DNA of 22,481 nt, taken from NCBI GenBank assembly GCA_946611445.1, contig CAMODP010000008.1, forward strand, positions 1-22,481, given 5' to 3'. This document shows, piece after piece, positions 15,114 to 22,481 of this stretch; the stretch's first letter is position 1; every line of letters starts with the position of its first letter. Both the position numbers and the translations under genes were made by a program. Origin of the DNA: an uncultured Eubacterium sp. Its GTDB lineage: Bacteria > Bacillota > Clostridia > Lachnospirales > Lachnospiraceae. Under the pieces are notes generated by a model. That model was not told the DNA's origin. It searched no databases and was given only the letters and a program-made list of their open reading frames with translations.

Positions 15114-15587
15114 ATGAGGCAGAGCGGAATGGACGGTGAACTGATCAAAAAATATCTGGAATACAGGCGGATCAACAACCGGTTCGGAAACCTGGTCGGA
15201 ATCGTCCCGGTCGAGGTGCACGAGGGCTATGCACGCTGTGAGATGGAGATCCGGGAGGAACACCTGAATCCTCTGGACACGGTGCACGGCGGGTGTCTGT
15301 ACACACTTGCGGATACCACAGGCGGCACGGCCAGTGCCACGTACGGCACCATCACCCCGACCCTGTCCGGAGAGATGCACTTCCTGAACGCGGCGGCAGG
15401 GGTAAAAAAGCTGATTGCGGAGGCAAATATCGTGAAATGCGGAAAGTCAGTCCGGGTCATGGATATCCGCATCACGGATGAAACCGGCAGACTCATAGCT
15501 ACGGCAGTGTTCTCTTATTTTAATACCGGAAAAACGATCCGGGTGCCGGAAGGATTTACGGGTCAGGAGGATTCCCTGCTGCGCTGA
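15114..15587 (+). CDS. PaaI-family hotdog thioesterase
   Basis: A 157-residue hotdog-fold protein of the PaaI/YbgC-like acyl-CoA thioesterase group, which splits acyl-CoA or aryl-CoA to free acid and CoA. The active-site pattern is N52-x5-H58-G-G with D67 in HGGCLYTLADTTGG (58-71). The hydrophobic hotdog strand GEMHFLNAA comes later. The reading frame is open much further back, into the AraC gene. I placed the start at ATG 15114 because the promoter at 15028-15056 starts transcripts near 15063, and a purine-rich GGAAGG/GAGGG region precedes this ATG; ATG 15129 is possible. The substrate is unknown. The next gene is convergent, with 45 bases between stops and no clear terminator. Confidence 0.85.
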   Translation: MRQSGMDGELIKKYLEYRRINNRFGNLVGIVPVEVHEGYARCEMEIREEHLNPLDTVHGGCLYTLADTTGGTASATYGTITPTLSGEMHFLNAAAGVKKLIAEANIVKCGKSVRVMDIRITDETGRLIATAVFSYFNTGKTIRVPEGFTGQEDSLLR

Positions 15588-15632
15588 CATATCCGCGCGC
15601 GTTCTGAGAAACTGCGCACTGCGGGGGAAGGT

Positions 15633-16211
15633 TCAGCAATCTGTCATAGTAAGGGAGAGGAGCGGCATGAGCAGAAAGCCGCCGGCCAGTCCGCCCGCGT
15701 GGGCCGCGAGGTCAACATTGGCGCCGGCGCGCGGAAGAACGACAAGGATGACCGCCAGAAGCATGCGGGGGATACTGATCCCCCGCGTTTCTTTTTTCCG
15801 GAAGAGAACCAGTGCCGCCACCGCGCCCAGAAGGGCGCAGACCGCGCCGGACGCGCCTGCGGAAATCGTGACGGTATCCGTTCTGGTGTACCAGAGCCAG
15901 CTGACCAGGTTGCCGATGAGGGCGCCGCCCAGATAGAGAACCAGAAAACGAATGTGGCCGATCCGCTCCTCCAGAAAGCTGCCGATCGCGCAGAGGGAGA
16001 CCATGTTGTTCAGAAGATGGCTGAATCCGAAATGCAGGAAGGCGCTGGTCAGAAGCCGCCAGCACTCCCGCAGCGAGAACGCAGAGGGTGTGACCATGGC
16101 GCCCATCTTTACCATAATGTCAGTATTCATGCTGCCGCCCAGAAGCTCACAGACGAGAAACAGCAGGATATTGATGGCAACCAGCAGAAATGTAACGAAA
16201 TTGCGGCGCAT
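15633..16211 (-). CDS. Rhomboid-family intramembrane serine protease
   Basis: A 192-residue membrane protein with six predicted spans, the basic rhomboid fold without extra domains. Catalytic elements are present: H60 and N69 in LHFGFSHLLNNM, serine S121 in the GASG motif (ISAGASGAVCALLGA) and histidine H171 in VDLAAHAGGLAGGF. It would cleave single-span membrane proteins within the lipid bilayer; its substrate here is unknown. The start is preceded on the minus strand by AAAGGAG at good spacing, and a TACAAT -10 box with extended TG lies just upstream. It is divergent from the C39-like peptidase gene, sharing a short intergenic region of about 100 bases with it. Confidence 0.93.
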   Translation of the reverse strand: MRRNFVTFLLVAINILLFLVCELLGGSMNTDIMVKMGAMVTPSAFSLRECWRLLTSAFLHFGFSHLLNNMVSLCAIGSFLEERIGHIRFLVLYLGGALIGNLVSWLWYTRTDTVTISAGASGAVCALLGAVAALVLFRKKETRGISIPRMLLAVILVVLPRAGANVDLAAHAGGLAGGFLLMPLLSLTMTDC

Positions 16212-16238
16212 GGAAAGACTCCTTTCTCATTTTACATA

Positions 16239-16244
16239 TTGTAA
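16239..16244 (-). promoter_or_regulatory. Likely -10 box of the rhomboid gene promoter
   Basis: On the minus strand TGTTACAAT, an extended -10, lies about 30 bases before the rhomboid start codon. The -35 region is not clear. Confidence 0.45.
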
Positions 16245-16251
16245 CACAGAA

Positions 16252-16280
16252 TTGCACGCAGGAAGAATAAATGCTATACT
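16252..16280 (+). promoter_or_regulatory. Promoter of the C39-like peptidase gene
   Basis: TTGCAC (16252-16257), 17 bases, TATACT (16275-16280) with an extended TGC before the -10 box. It is divergent from the rhomboid promoter region, and the predicted leader is about 28 bases. Confidence 0.8.
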
Positions 16281-16314
16281 TCTTAAGATACACTGACTTC
16301 ACAATACCGGGACA

Positions 16315-17571
16315 ATGGCCATTCATCTTATGAAAAAGAAGAGAAAAACCACCAGAATGACGAGGGATCAGAGGAAAAAGCAGCTGATGCGGCGTGTCTC
16401 AATCTTTCTCGTAATTGTGATTCTTTTTATATTGCTTCCTGTCAGGCATGGTATAGCGAAGATTTCTGAGAAGGAAAACAGGCAGATGCCGGAAGCGGCA
16501 GTGCCCGGGACAGAACTGACGGCTGCTTCGTCCCCGGCGGGATCTTCGGGCGAAACCCCGGCTCCTTCAGCCACGGCAGCCTCCAGGACAGCGGCACCGA
16601 CAGCAGCGCCTTCCGGGACAGCGGCACCGACAGCAGCGCCTTCTGAGGCAGCGGCACCGACGGCAGAGCCTGCTGAGACGGCGGCACCGACAGTGACACC
16701 CCCTGAGACCGCGGCGCAGACCAGTCCAGCTCCGGAGGATTCCGCTTCGGATACGGCTGCCGCATCCGGACAGAGTGCAGAGGAGGAATCCATCCGGGAT
16801 TCTCTGGAGGAGAGGACAGAGGCGGCCATCAGCCGGGCGGAGGAGATCGAAGAAGAGCGGAACAAGCCTACGGAAGAGGAACTGCGGCAGCAGGAGAGAG
16901 ACCGGCTGTCAGCAATGAGCCTGGAAGACCTGACGTCCTATCTCTGGGAGCATGAGGTGCCGGCTGACCTGATCTATTTTATGGATGAGTATCCGGAGAC
17001 CCGGGAGTTTGTGACGGATTATCTGTATCAGCCTGATACACCGCCCAGCAAGAGCATCGCCGGAGAGGTGAAGAAAGGGACGATCCCGCATTTCCTGCAA
17101 TGGGATGAGCGCTGGGGATATGAGACCTACGGGAGCACATATCTCGCGGTATCCGGCTGCGGCCCCACAGCCCTGTCGGAGGTATACAGCGGGCTGACAG
17201 GCAAAACGGATATGAACCCCTATGCCATGGCCCAGTGGGCGGAAGAAAACGGCTTTTACGTCTATGGATCCGGCACCGCGTGGGATATCATGACGACCGG
17301 CGCCTATATGCTCGGTCTGAACGGATGGATGCTGGACGGCGGCAAGGACTCCCTGCTGTGGGCCCTGCGCAGCGGCTATCCGGTGGTCTGCGCCATGAAT
17401 CCCGGCGACTTCACGTTTTTCGGACACTTTATCGTGCTGACGGATGTGGATGAAAATGAGAACATCAAGCTGCTGGATTCCAACAGCCGGATCCGCACCC
17501 AGAAGCTCTGGAAGGCGGATGATCTGATGTGGCAGATCGCCGGCATGTGGGCATTTTCCTACGACGGCTGA
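16315..17571 (+). CDS. Membrane-anchored C39-like cysteine peptidase
   Basis: A 418-residue protein with four parts: a very basic N-terminus (residues 1-27), one membrane span (about 28-43), an extracellular stalk rich in Ala, Thr, Pro and Ser (about 55-160) and a charged helical stretch; then a C-terminal papain-like C39_2 peptidase domain. Catalytic residues are visible as C282 in SGCGPTALSE and H371 in FFGHFIVLTDV, with LLDSNSR after. It probably acts at the cell surface on peptides or cell-wall material. The stalk contains tandem 10-residue repeats. Two starts are possible, ATG 16315 and ATG 16330; neither has a good ribosome binding site. The 3' end overlaps the convergent MATE gene by 13 bases. 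Confidence 0.85.
   Translation: MAIHLMKKKRKTTRMTRDQRKKQLMRRVSIFLVIVILFILLPVRHGIAKISEKENRQMPEAAVPGTELTAASSPAGSSGETPAPSATAASRTAAPTAAPSGTAAPTAAPSEAAAPTAEPAETAAPTVTPPETAAQTSPAPEDSASDTAAASGQSAEEESIRDSLEERTEAAISRAEEIEEERNKPTEEELRQQERDRLSAMSLEDLTSYLWEHEVPADLIYFMDEYPETREFVTDYLYQPDTPPSKSIAGEVKKGTIPHFLQWDERWGYETYGSTYLAVSGCGPTALSEVYSGLTGKTDMNPYAMAQWAEENGFYVYGSGTAWDIMTTGAYMLGLNGWMLDGGKDSLLWALRSGYPVVCAMNPGDFTFFGHFIVLTDVDENENIKLLDSNSRIRTQKLWKADDLMWQIAGMWAFSYDG
16587..16706 (+). repeat. Four 30-base tandem repeats in the peptidase stalk
   Basis: Units at 16587, 16617, 16647 and 16677 share the core GCGGCACCGACAG and encode variants of TAAPTAAPSG; a degenerate fifth follows. The first two units differ only in their last few bases, which points to recent duplication. 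Confidence 0.85.
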
Positions 17572-18917
17572 TCATCCTTCATCAGACGGAGTTCAGACCA
17601 GGCCAGCGGGATACAGATGAGGAAGGTCAGGACATCAGCACATGCCTGGGTAATCTCAACGCCCGTCAGACCCAGGATCCGCGGCAGAACCAGGATCAGG
17701 GGGATGAAAAACAGGCCGTTTCTCGCGGATGCGCAGACAGTTGCCTTTACCCCCTTGCCGATGGACTGCAGCATCATATTGGACATGACAATCGAAGGCA
17801 TCAGGGGCAGGGTGACAGCCTGACAGCGCAGGGCAACCTTTCCCACGGCAATGACATCCGGATCATTCCGGAACACCCCGATGATCTGCGGGGCAAACAG
17901 AAAACACAGAACTGCGGCGGCACTGAGGAAGGCCGTCGCATATTTTATGCAGAAAAAGTACCCTTCCCGGACACGGCTGCGAAGGCCGGCGCCATAGTTG
18001 AAAGAGCACACCGGCTGGTAGCCCTGCCCGAATCCGATCAGGGCGGCGGACAGGAGCAGCAGGACCCGTGTAACGACAGACATGCCTGCGATGGCGGCAT
18101 CCCCGCCCAGACGGCCGGCGAAGGTATTCAGAAGGAGCGTGGCAACAGCAGCCATTCCCTGACGGAACAGGGAGGGCGCGCCCCCGTTGACAAGCTCCAG
18201 CAGGTAATGGCGGCTGAGGCGTATATTCCGGGCGGAAAGGCGGATATTTTCTCCTTTCCTGCTGCCGAAAAGAAGGACAAAGAAGCTTGTCATCTGGCCG
18301 GCAACAGTGGCAATTGCGGCGCCGGATACGCCCATGCCGAAGCCGAATATCAGGAGGGGGTCCAGGATCATGTTCATGGCAGCCCCGCACATCAGACCGA
18401 CCATGGCATAGACGGCGGCACCCTGGAAGCGCAGCTGGTTGTTGATGACAAACTGGCAGGTCATAAAGGGGGCGCCGAAAAGGATGATGCGCATATAGGC
18501 GCGGGTGTCAGCCATGGTTGTGGCCGTCGCGCCCAGCATGCGGACAAAGGTGTTTATCCCCAGCAGTCCGCCGGCTGTGATCAGGCAGCCGATAATCAGC
18601 GCGGTCACAAAACCTGTGGCGGCCATCTCTTCGGCCTCCTTCCGGTTTCCCGCGCCAAGCATTCGTGCCAGGTAATTGCCGGAACCGTGGCCGCAGAAAA
18701 AGCCAAATGCCTGGATGATCGCCATTACCGAAAAAACCAGGCCGACGGCAGCCGTGGCCTGTGTCGAGATGCGGCCGACGAAGAAGGTGTCCGCGGTGTT
18801 GTAGATGCCGGTGACCAGCATGCTGATGATTGCCGGAACGGCCAGGCGTACGATCAGCTGCGGGACCGGTGTTTCTGTCATCATTTTAAAACGAACGTTG
18901 GTTTCTGCTGCTTTCAT
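17559..18917 (-). CDS. MATE-family multidrug/cation efflux transporter
   Basis: A 452-residue protein with about twelve membrane spans in two homologous halves, the MATE fold. It exports drugs or metabolites in exchange for sodium or protons. Typical stretches are TPVPQLIVRLAVPAIISMLV near the start, YNTADTFFVGR, and in the second half SFNYGAGLRSRVREGY. The last is the usual P-x-x-x-YNYGA-type signature, here written QPVCSFNYGAG. The start has a purine-rich AAAAGGGG upstream, and a promoter lies at 18984-19012. The 3' end overlaps the convergent peptidase gene by 13 bases. The long open frame on the opposite strand is a shadow. The substrate is unknown. Confidence 0.93.
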   Translation of the reverse strand: MKAAETNVRFKMMTETPVPQLIVRLAVPAIISMLVTGIYNTADTFFVGRISTQATAAVGLVFSVMAIIQAFGFFCGHGSGNYLARMLGAGNRKEAEEMAATGFVTALIIGCLITAGGLLGINTFVRMLGATATTMADTRAYMRIILFGAPFMTCQFVINNQLRFQGAAVYAMVGLMCGAAMNMILDPLLIFGFGMGVSGAAIATVAGQMTSFFVLLFGSRKGENIRLSARNIRLSRHYLLELVNGGAPSLFRQGMAAVATLLLNTFAGRLGGDAAIAGMSVVTRVLLLLSAALIGFGQGYQPVCSFNYGAGLRSRVREGYFFCIKYATAFLSAAAVLCFLFAPQIIGVFRNDPDVIAVGKVALRCQAVTLPLMPSIVMSNMMLQSIGKGVKATVCASARNGLFFIPLILVLPRILGLTGVEITQACADVLTFLICIPLAWSELRLMKDDQPS

Positions 18918-18983
18918 TTCGGCGGATCCCCTTTTCTGTGCAGGAATACGGACCGGACAGGACTGGAGGTCCGGAGCGCTGTC

Positions 18984-19012
18984 ATCATATCACAGACAGG
19001 CGGCAGATTCAA
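18984..19012 (-). promoter_or_regulatory. Promoter of the MATE gene
   Basis: On the minus strand TTGAAT (19007-19012), 17 bases, TATGAT (18984-18989). The predicted start is near 18977, about 60 bases before the MATE start codon. Confidence 0.7.
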
Positions 19013-19078
19013 ATGCCCACAGGCCGTTTTTTCGACGGGGAAATGCCGCGCCTCTTTCCAAGTCCGCACCGGATATGC

Positions 19079-19084
19079 TACAAT
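19079..19084 (+). promoter_or_regulatory. Extended -10 box of the murG promoter
   Basis: TGCTACAAT with the -10 core at 19079-19084; a poor -35 (TTCCAA) stands 17 bases before. The leader would be about 63 bases and ends in the GGAGG of murG. Confidence 0.55.
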
Positions 19085-19153
19085 ACACGGAGTCCGGCGC
19101 AGGGCATGAACAAAGCCGGGTGCAAAAGAACGAGTGACAGACGGAGGGACTGT

Positions 19154-20275
19154 ATGATGAAGCATATTGTTCTGACCGGCGGAGGAACCGCCGGACATGT
19201 AACGCCGAATCTTGCGCTGATTCCGCGGCTGCAGGAGCTGGGGTACCGGATTTCTTATATAGGTTCGTATGACGGAATGGAAAAACAGCTGATCGAGGAT
19301 ACAGGCATACCGTACTACGGGATTTCCACAGGAAAGCTGCGGCGGTACCTGGCCCTGAAAAACCTGTCCGACCCGTTCCGTGTGATTCACGGCATTGATC
19401 AGGCAAGGCAGCTGATGAAAAAGCTGGACCCGGATGTGGTGTTTTCCAAGGGCGGTTTCGTTGCCGTGCCGGTGGTACTGGCTGCGGGAAGACGGAGGAT
19501 TCCGGTTATTACACATGAATCGGATATGACGCCGGGGCTGGCGAACCGTATCTGTTTTCCGTACGCCGTAAAGGTATGCTGCAATTTTCCGGAGACAAAG
19601 GAACAGCTGCCGGAGGGGAAAGCTGTCGTGACCGGTACGCCGATCCGGCCGGAGCTGCTGCGCGGAGACGCGGCTGCGGGACGCGCGTTCTGCGGCTTTT
19701 CGGATGACAGGCCTGTTGTCATGGTCATGGGAGGCAGCCTGGGCTCGGTGAATGTCAATGCCAATGTGAGAAAAGCGCTTCCGGGTCTGCTGGAGAATTT
19801 CCGGGTTGTCCACCTCTGCGGAAAAGGAAACAGGGATGAGAGCCTGGAGGAGACAGAGGGATATGTGCAGTACGAGTATATCAAAGAAGAACTGCCCGAT
19901 CTGTTTGCCATGGCGGATGTCGTGATTTCCCGCGCCGGCGCCAACGCAATCTGTGAGATCAGCGCCCTGGCAAAGCCAAATCTCCTGATCCCTCTGTCAG
20001 CCCACGCGAGCCGGGGAGACCAGATTCTGAATGCGCGCTCCTTTGAGAAACAGGGATACAGCCTGGTTCTGGAAGAAGAGGAGCTCACCACAGAGAAGCT
20101 GCTGGCCGCCGTGCAGGAGCTGTATGAACACAGGGAGAAGTATGCCGGCGCCATGAAGAGCGGCGGCCATACCGATTCGGCGGGCATCATCCTGAACCTG
20201 ATCGAAGAAGCTGTCTCCGGCAGTAAAGAAGCAAGAAAAAAACCAGGACGGTTCCGGCGCCGCACGGACCGGTAA
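19154..20275 (+). CDS. murG: MurG: lipid II-forming N-acetylglucosaminyltransferase
   Basis: Adds GlcNAc from UDP-GlcNAc to lipid I on the inner face of the membrane to make lipid II for peptidoglycan. The 373-residue product is a two-domain GT28 enzyme: GGGTAGH loop at residues 9-15, FSKGGFVAVPVVLAAG, then HESDMTPGLANRI. The C-terminal half has MGGSLGSVNVNANV and VISRAGANAICEI. The HESD form and the long SSGKLRRY-like stretch (here STGKLRRYLALKNL) resemble Staphylococcus aureus MurG rather than the Bacillus/E. coli type with HEQN. The frame is open further back to 18938, but GGAGG at 19143-19147 supports ATG 19154 or the adjacent ATG 19157. No other division or cell-wall genes are next to it. 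EamA follows 33 bases downstream. Confidence 0.93.
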   Translation: MMKHIVLTGGGTAGHVTPNLALIPRLQELGYRISYIGSYDGMEKQLIEDTGIPYYGISTGKLRRYLALKNLSDPFRVIHGIDQARQLMKKLDPDVVFSKGGFVAVPVVLAAGRRRIPVITHESDMTPGLANRICFPYAVKVCCNFPETKEQLPEGKAVVTGTPIRPELLRGDAAAGRAFCGFSDDRPVVMVMGGSLGSVNVNANVRKALPGLLENFRVVHLCGKGNRDESLEETEGYVQYEYIKEELPDLFAMADVVISRAGANAICEISALAKPNLLIPLSAHASRGDQILNARSFEKQGYSLVLEEEELTTEKLLAAVQELYEHREKYAGAMKSGGHTDSAGIILNLIEEAVSGSKEARKKPGRFRRRTDR

Positions 20276-20308
20276 ACAGGCACTGACAGGACGGGAAGGC
20301 AGAGAAAT

Positions 20309-21157
20309 ATGAGCATACAGACCGAAGGAAAGAAAAAGACAGGCGTATGTATGATGCTGGCAGCGTCCGTTCTGTTCGCCACGGGCGGCCTTCTCATGAA
20401 GGTCATTCCCTGGAACCCGCTGACCATCAACGGCGCCCGCAATCTGCTGGGAAGCCTGGTGGTCGGCCTGTATATACTGATCACACGCCATCGTCTGAAA
20501 ATCAACCTGACGGTGCTGGCCGGCGCCTTCTGCGTGGGAGGCGTTACGACCATGATGGCCATAGCGACCAAGCTCACGACAGCAGGAAATGCCATAGCGC
20601 TGCAGTATGCCGCCCCTGTATGGATCATACTGCTGATGTATCTCTTTTTTCACAAGACGCCGACCCGCACGGATGTCCTGGCCATCGCCATTGTGGCGGC
20701 CGGCATCGTCTGGTTCTTTCTGGAAAGCCTTTCTGCCGGCAGATGGCTGGGAGACGGCGCCGCCCTGCTTGCCAGCTTCTTTTTCGGCGTCGTGTATATG
20801 CTCAATCAGTTTGAAAAAGGGGATGCCCTGTCCTCTTATTTTATCGGCCAGCTTCTGACGGGCCTGCTTCTGACACCCGGGATCCGGCACGAGACGGATT
20901 TCGGCATGAAGACAATCATTGCCGTTTTGCTGCTCGGTATTTTCCAGGTGGGTGTCGGCTATGTATGCTTCTTTTTCGGAACGCTGTATATTGACCCCCT
21001 CACAGCCAGCGTCATCAACGCGGTAGAGCCGATTCTCAATCCCGTTCTCGTGGCGGTCTTTTACGGCGAAAAGCTGGGCAGGCTGGCAGTGCTCGGCGCC
21101 GCCATCGTCATCGGCGGCATATTCCTGTATAATTTCGGACATGCGGAAAGGGACTGA
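20309..21157 (+). CDS. EamA/DMT-family membrane transporter
   Basis: A 282-residue protein with about ten membrane spans in two EamA repeats: residues about 12-140 (beginning MMLAASVLFATGGLLMKVIP) and about 150-278 (beginning GDGAALLASFFFGVVYML). It belongs to the drug/metabolite transporter superfamily, whose members mostly export amino acids or other metabolites; the substrate cannot be read from sequence. The second repeat ends with the usual INAVEPILNPVLVAVFYGEKL helix. The ATG has GGAAGG upstream. It follows murG by 33 bases without an intervening terminator, so both are likely on one transcript, although a shared function is not evident. Confidence 0.9.
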   Translation: MSIQTEGKKKTGVCMMLAASVLFATGGLLMKVIPWNPLTINGARNLLGSLVVGLYILITRHRLKINLTVLAGAFCVGGVTTMMAIATKLTTAGNAIALQYAAPVWIILLMYLFFHKTPTRTDVLAIAIVAAGIVWFFLESLSAGRWLGDGAALLASFFFGVVYMLNQFEKGDALSSYFIGQLLTGLLLTPGIRHETDFGMKTIIAVLLLGIFQVGVGYVCFFFGTLYIDPLTASVINAVEPILNPVLVAVFYGEKLGRLAVLGAAIVIGGIFLYNFGHAERD

Positions 21158-21202
21158 CAGCCTGAAGCCATCAGGCGGAAAACAGACCGTCGGTGTGATT
21201 TC

Positions 21203-21269
21203 CGGGAGAAGCAGAGATCCGGCCGCCGCGAAAGGCCGGCCCCGGACACGTGTCTGCCGGAGCTTCCCG
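21203..21269. other. GC-rich nested inverted repeats between EamA and DUF1638 genes
   Basis: CGGGAGAAGC (from 21203) can pair with GCTTCCCG (21262-21269), with a 2-base bulge. Inside are GGCCG/CGGCC arms around GCGAAA and the palindrome GACACGTGTC (21245-21254). No T run follows. It may be a leader structure of the downstream gene or a mere 3' hairpin; the rest of this 180-base gap holds only the ribosome binding site. Confidence 0.45.
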
Positions 21270-21337
21270 CATGGCTGTCTCTGATTTCCGCGTCAGCAGT
21301 GAAAGTGCAACGACAGGATCACAGGAGGGAATACACT

Positions 21338-22078
21338 ATGAGAATATATATCCTCGGCTGCAGGGTTCTGACCCGCGAGCTGTCAGCTCTGATTGCCGGC
21401 AGCAAAAATGACATTGACCTCGCCTGGATGCCGCAGGGCATGCACGACACGCCCGTCATCCTGCACAATCAGCTGGAATCGGCCCTGGAGGAGCTGTACC
21501 GGCAGATCGACAAGAAGATGCAGAAGCGCGTGCCGGACTATATTGTTCTGGGATACGGTCTCTGCTCCAAGTCCATCGTCGGCCTGAAGGCAGAGAAGAT
21601 ACCCCTGGTGGCGCCCAGGACCGAGGACTGCATCGGCCTGTTTCTCGGATCACAGGACCGGTATCTGGATTACTTCAGCCGGTACCAGGGAACCTACTGG
21701 CTCAACAGTCGGTGGGTTGAGGACTGTCCGGATATCGATGATGATTTTGAAGACAGGCTCCGGGAAGAATATATGGAGCAGTACGAGGATGAGGACACCG
21801 TCGATTACCTGATGGACATGCACCGGGAGAGCCTTCGGAATTATCAGTATGTCGGTTACATCGGCACAGATACCTTTGACGACACCAGAGAAAAAGAACA
21901 GGCGAAGAAATTTGCCGCCAGAAACAGCCTTCAGTTTCTGGAAAAAGAGGGAAACAACTGCATCCTGCAGAAGATGGTGAATGCCGACTTCGACGAAAAG
22001 AATTTCCTGATCGTGCCGCCGGGATACAAAATTGAGTATACCAACGGGCCGGAGAGGATCATCGCGGTGCCGGTGTGA
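21338..22078 (+). CDS. DUF1638 domain-containing protein (copy 2)
   Basis: A 246-residue protein, a divergent paralogue of the gene at 5376. The shared pattern is C8-R9, H36 in GMHDTP, H43 in ILHNQ, C76 in GYGLCSK and C98 in PRTEDC, then LFLGS and GTYWLNSRWVE. C-to-H spacing and the last C-to-C spacing equal those of copy 1. It has a longer acidic C-terminal part (DDDFEDRLREEYMEQYEDED) and ends with a domain containing FLIVPPGYKIEYTN. The frame opens at GTG 21299, but ATG 21338 has AGGAGGG about nine bases upstream and starts like copy 1. Its function is unknown; metal or corrinoid-related chemistry is a guess from the cysteines and histidines. No corrinoid gene is adjacent here. Confidence 0.82.
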   Translation: MRIYILGCRVLTRELSALIAGSKNDIDLAWMPQGMHDTPVILHNQLESALEELYRQIDKKMQKRVPDYIVLGYGLCSKSIVGLKAEKIPLVAPRTEDCIGLFLGSQDRYLDYFSRYQGTYWLNSRWVEDCPDIDDDFEDRLREEYMEQYEDEDTVDYLMDMHRESLRNYQYVGYIGTDTFDDTREKEQAKKFAARNSLQFLEKEGNNCILQKMVNADFDEKNFLIVPPGYKIEYTNGPERIIAVPV

Positions 22079-22204
22079 CAGATTCCGCTGCAGAGCCGGG
22101 GAGATGACAGGATGTTGCCATTTTTAGTGTAGTAAGGACGGACGCCGGAACGGGGGCAGGGGTCATCCGGATGGTCTCCGCTGCGCCGGTCCGAGCCTGC
22201 TCAT

Positions 22205-22481
22205 CTAATGTGCCCGGGGCAGGTATGCCCGGCCACATAAGATTCGGCCGGTCTCGGACACGTACTCGCTGAAGTCGACCACCTGGATGGCCCCTGTCTC
22301 CGTCCCGGCTGTCTTTCTCCCAGGTTCTCCGGGCTGACGATATCGCCATCCCCTGTCGGTTCCTTTCCCGTAGCTGGCGGCACAATTATGGCTTCTTTTT
22401 CCGGGACTGTGCCAGACTTCGGCTTATCTGTGCCCAAGGCACATTTTCTGCAGCTGTCGGCACAATCATAGTTTCCTCCGG
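22205..22481 (-). pseudogene. Possible frameshifted minus-strand gene remnant
   Basis: The last ~400 bases hold no intact gene. On the minus strand, protein-like stretches occur in different frames. One reads CADSCRKCALGTDKPKSG from the window edge. Another reads TGAIQVVDFSEYVSETGR and continues ILCGRAYLPRAH to a TAG at 22205-22207. A 25-base segment is imperfectly repeated 80 bases apart (about 22371-22395 and 22451-22475); 80 is not a multiple of three, so the copies lie in different frames. This would fit a decayed or frameshifted repeat-containing gene whose beginning is outside the window, or chance. Positions 22079-22200 show nothing else. Confidence 0.3.

Noticed and set aside
16587..16706. 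CRISPR-like array
   Set aside because: The repeats are directly adjacent without spacers and lie in frame inside a protein stalk.
17529..19109. A 526-codon plus-strand open frame opposite the MATE gene
   Set aside because: It is antisense to a clear MATE transporter, has low-complexity charged composition rich in His, Gln and Gly, and lacks a ribosome binding site. High GC explains the open frame.
19997..21142. A 381-codon minus-strand open frame under murG and EamA
   Set aside because: It spans two recognised genes on the other strand and resembles no protein; a codon-bias shadow.

Overview
The window looks like ordinary chromosome from a Gram-positive anaerobe of the class Clostridia, probably Lachnospiraceae-like. 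This is inferred from strong AGGAGG-type ribosome binding sites, sigma-A-type promoters, a PheB/Hom pair, a receiver plus winged-helix (SARP-like) regulator, an AGCS symporter, a Staphylococcus-type MurG and corrinoid/DUF1638 genes. GC content is moderately high, so long antisense open frames are common and were discounted. I see no tRNA, rRNA, CRISPR array, phage or insertion sequence.

Layout. Positions 111-3938 (+) hold an ACT regulator (pheB-like), homoserine dehydrogenase (hom) and methionyl-tRNA synthetase (metG). Positions 4031-6053 (+) hold a stand-alone corrinoid protein, L-ribulose-5-phosphate 4-epimerase (araD) and a DUF1638 protein, closed by a strong bidirectional terminator. A DUF362 protein (6122-7132, -) has a near-consensus promoter. 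Upstream of it, 7133-7556 holds a possible 35-codon membrane-peptide gene and a structured minus-strand RNA candidate with terminator-like and antiterminator-like hairpins. Positions 7557-11176 (+) look like one operon: an unrecognised protein, a regulator with a degenerate receiver, a QueG-like iron-sulfur protein and an AGCS amino-acid symporter. An inverted repeat lies between the second and third genes.

Positions 11252-12397 encode an iron-type alcohol dehydrogenase with an inverted repeat at its predicted start of transcription, followed by tandem terminators. Then come pyruvate kinase (12619-14034), an AraC-type regulator (14096-14992), a PaaI-type thioesterase (15114-15587), a rhomboid protease (15633-16211, -), a membrane-anchored C39-like peptidase with a repeat-rich stalk (16315-17571) and a MATE transporter (17559-18917, -). 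MurG (19154-20275), an EamA transporter (20309-21157) and a second DUF1638 protein (21338-22078) follow. The last ~400 bases hold no intact gene, only a possible frameshifted minus-strand remnant.

How the parts may work together. Hom and MetG frame the start around aspartate-family and methionine metabolism, and the adjoining corrinoid protein would fit one-carbon or methyl chemistry, but no methyltransferase or reactivase is present here. Both DUF1638 proteins keep the same cysteine/histidine pattern, which suggests a metal or cofactor role. The points I find most worth following are the corrinoid-AraD-DUF1638 cassette, the minus-strand RNA candidate near 7341-7455 and the regulator that has lost its phosphoacceptor.
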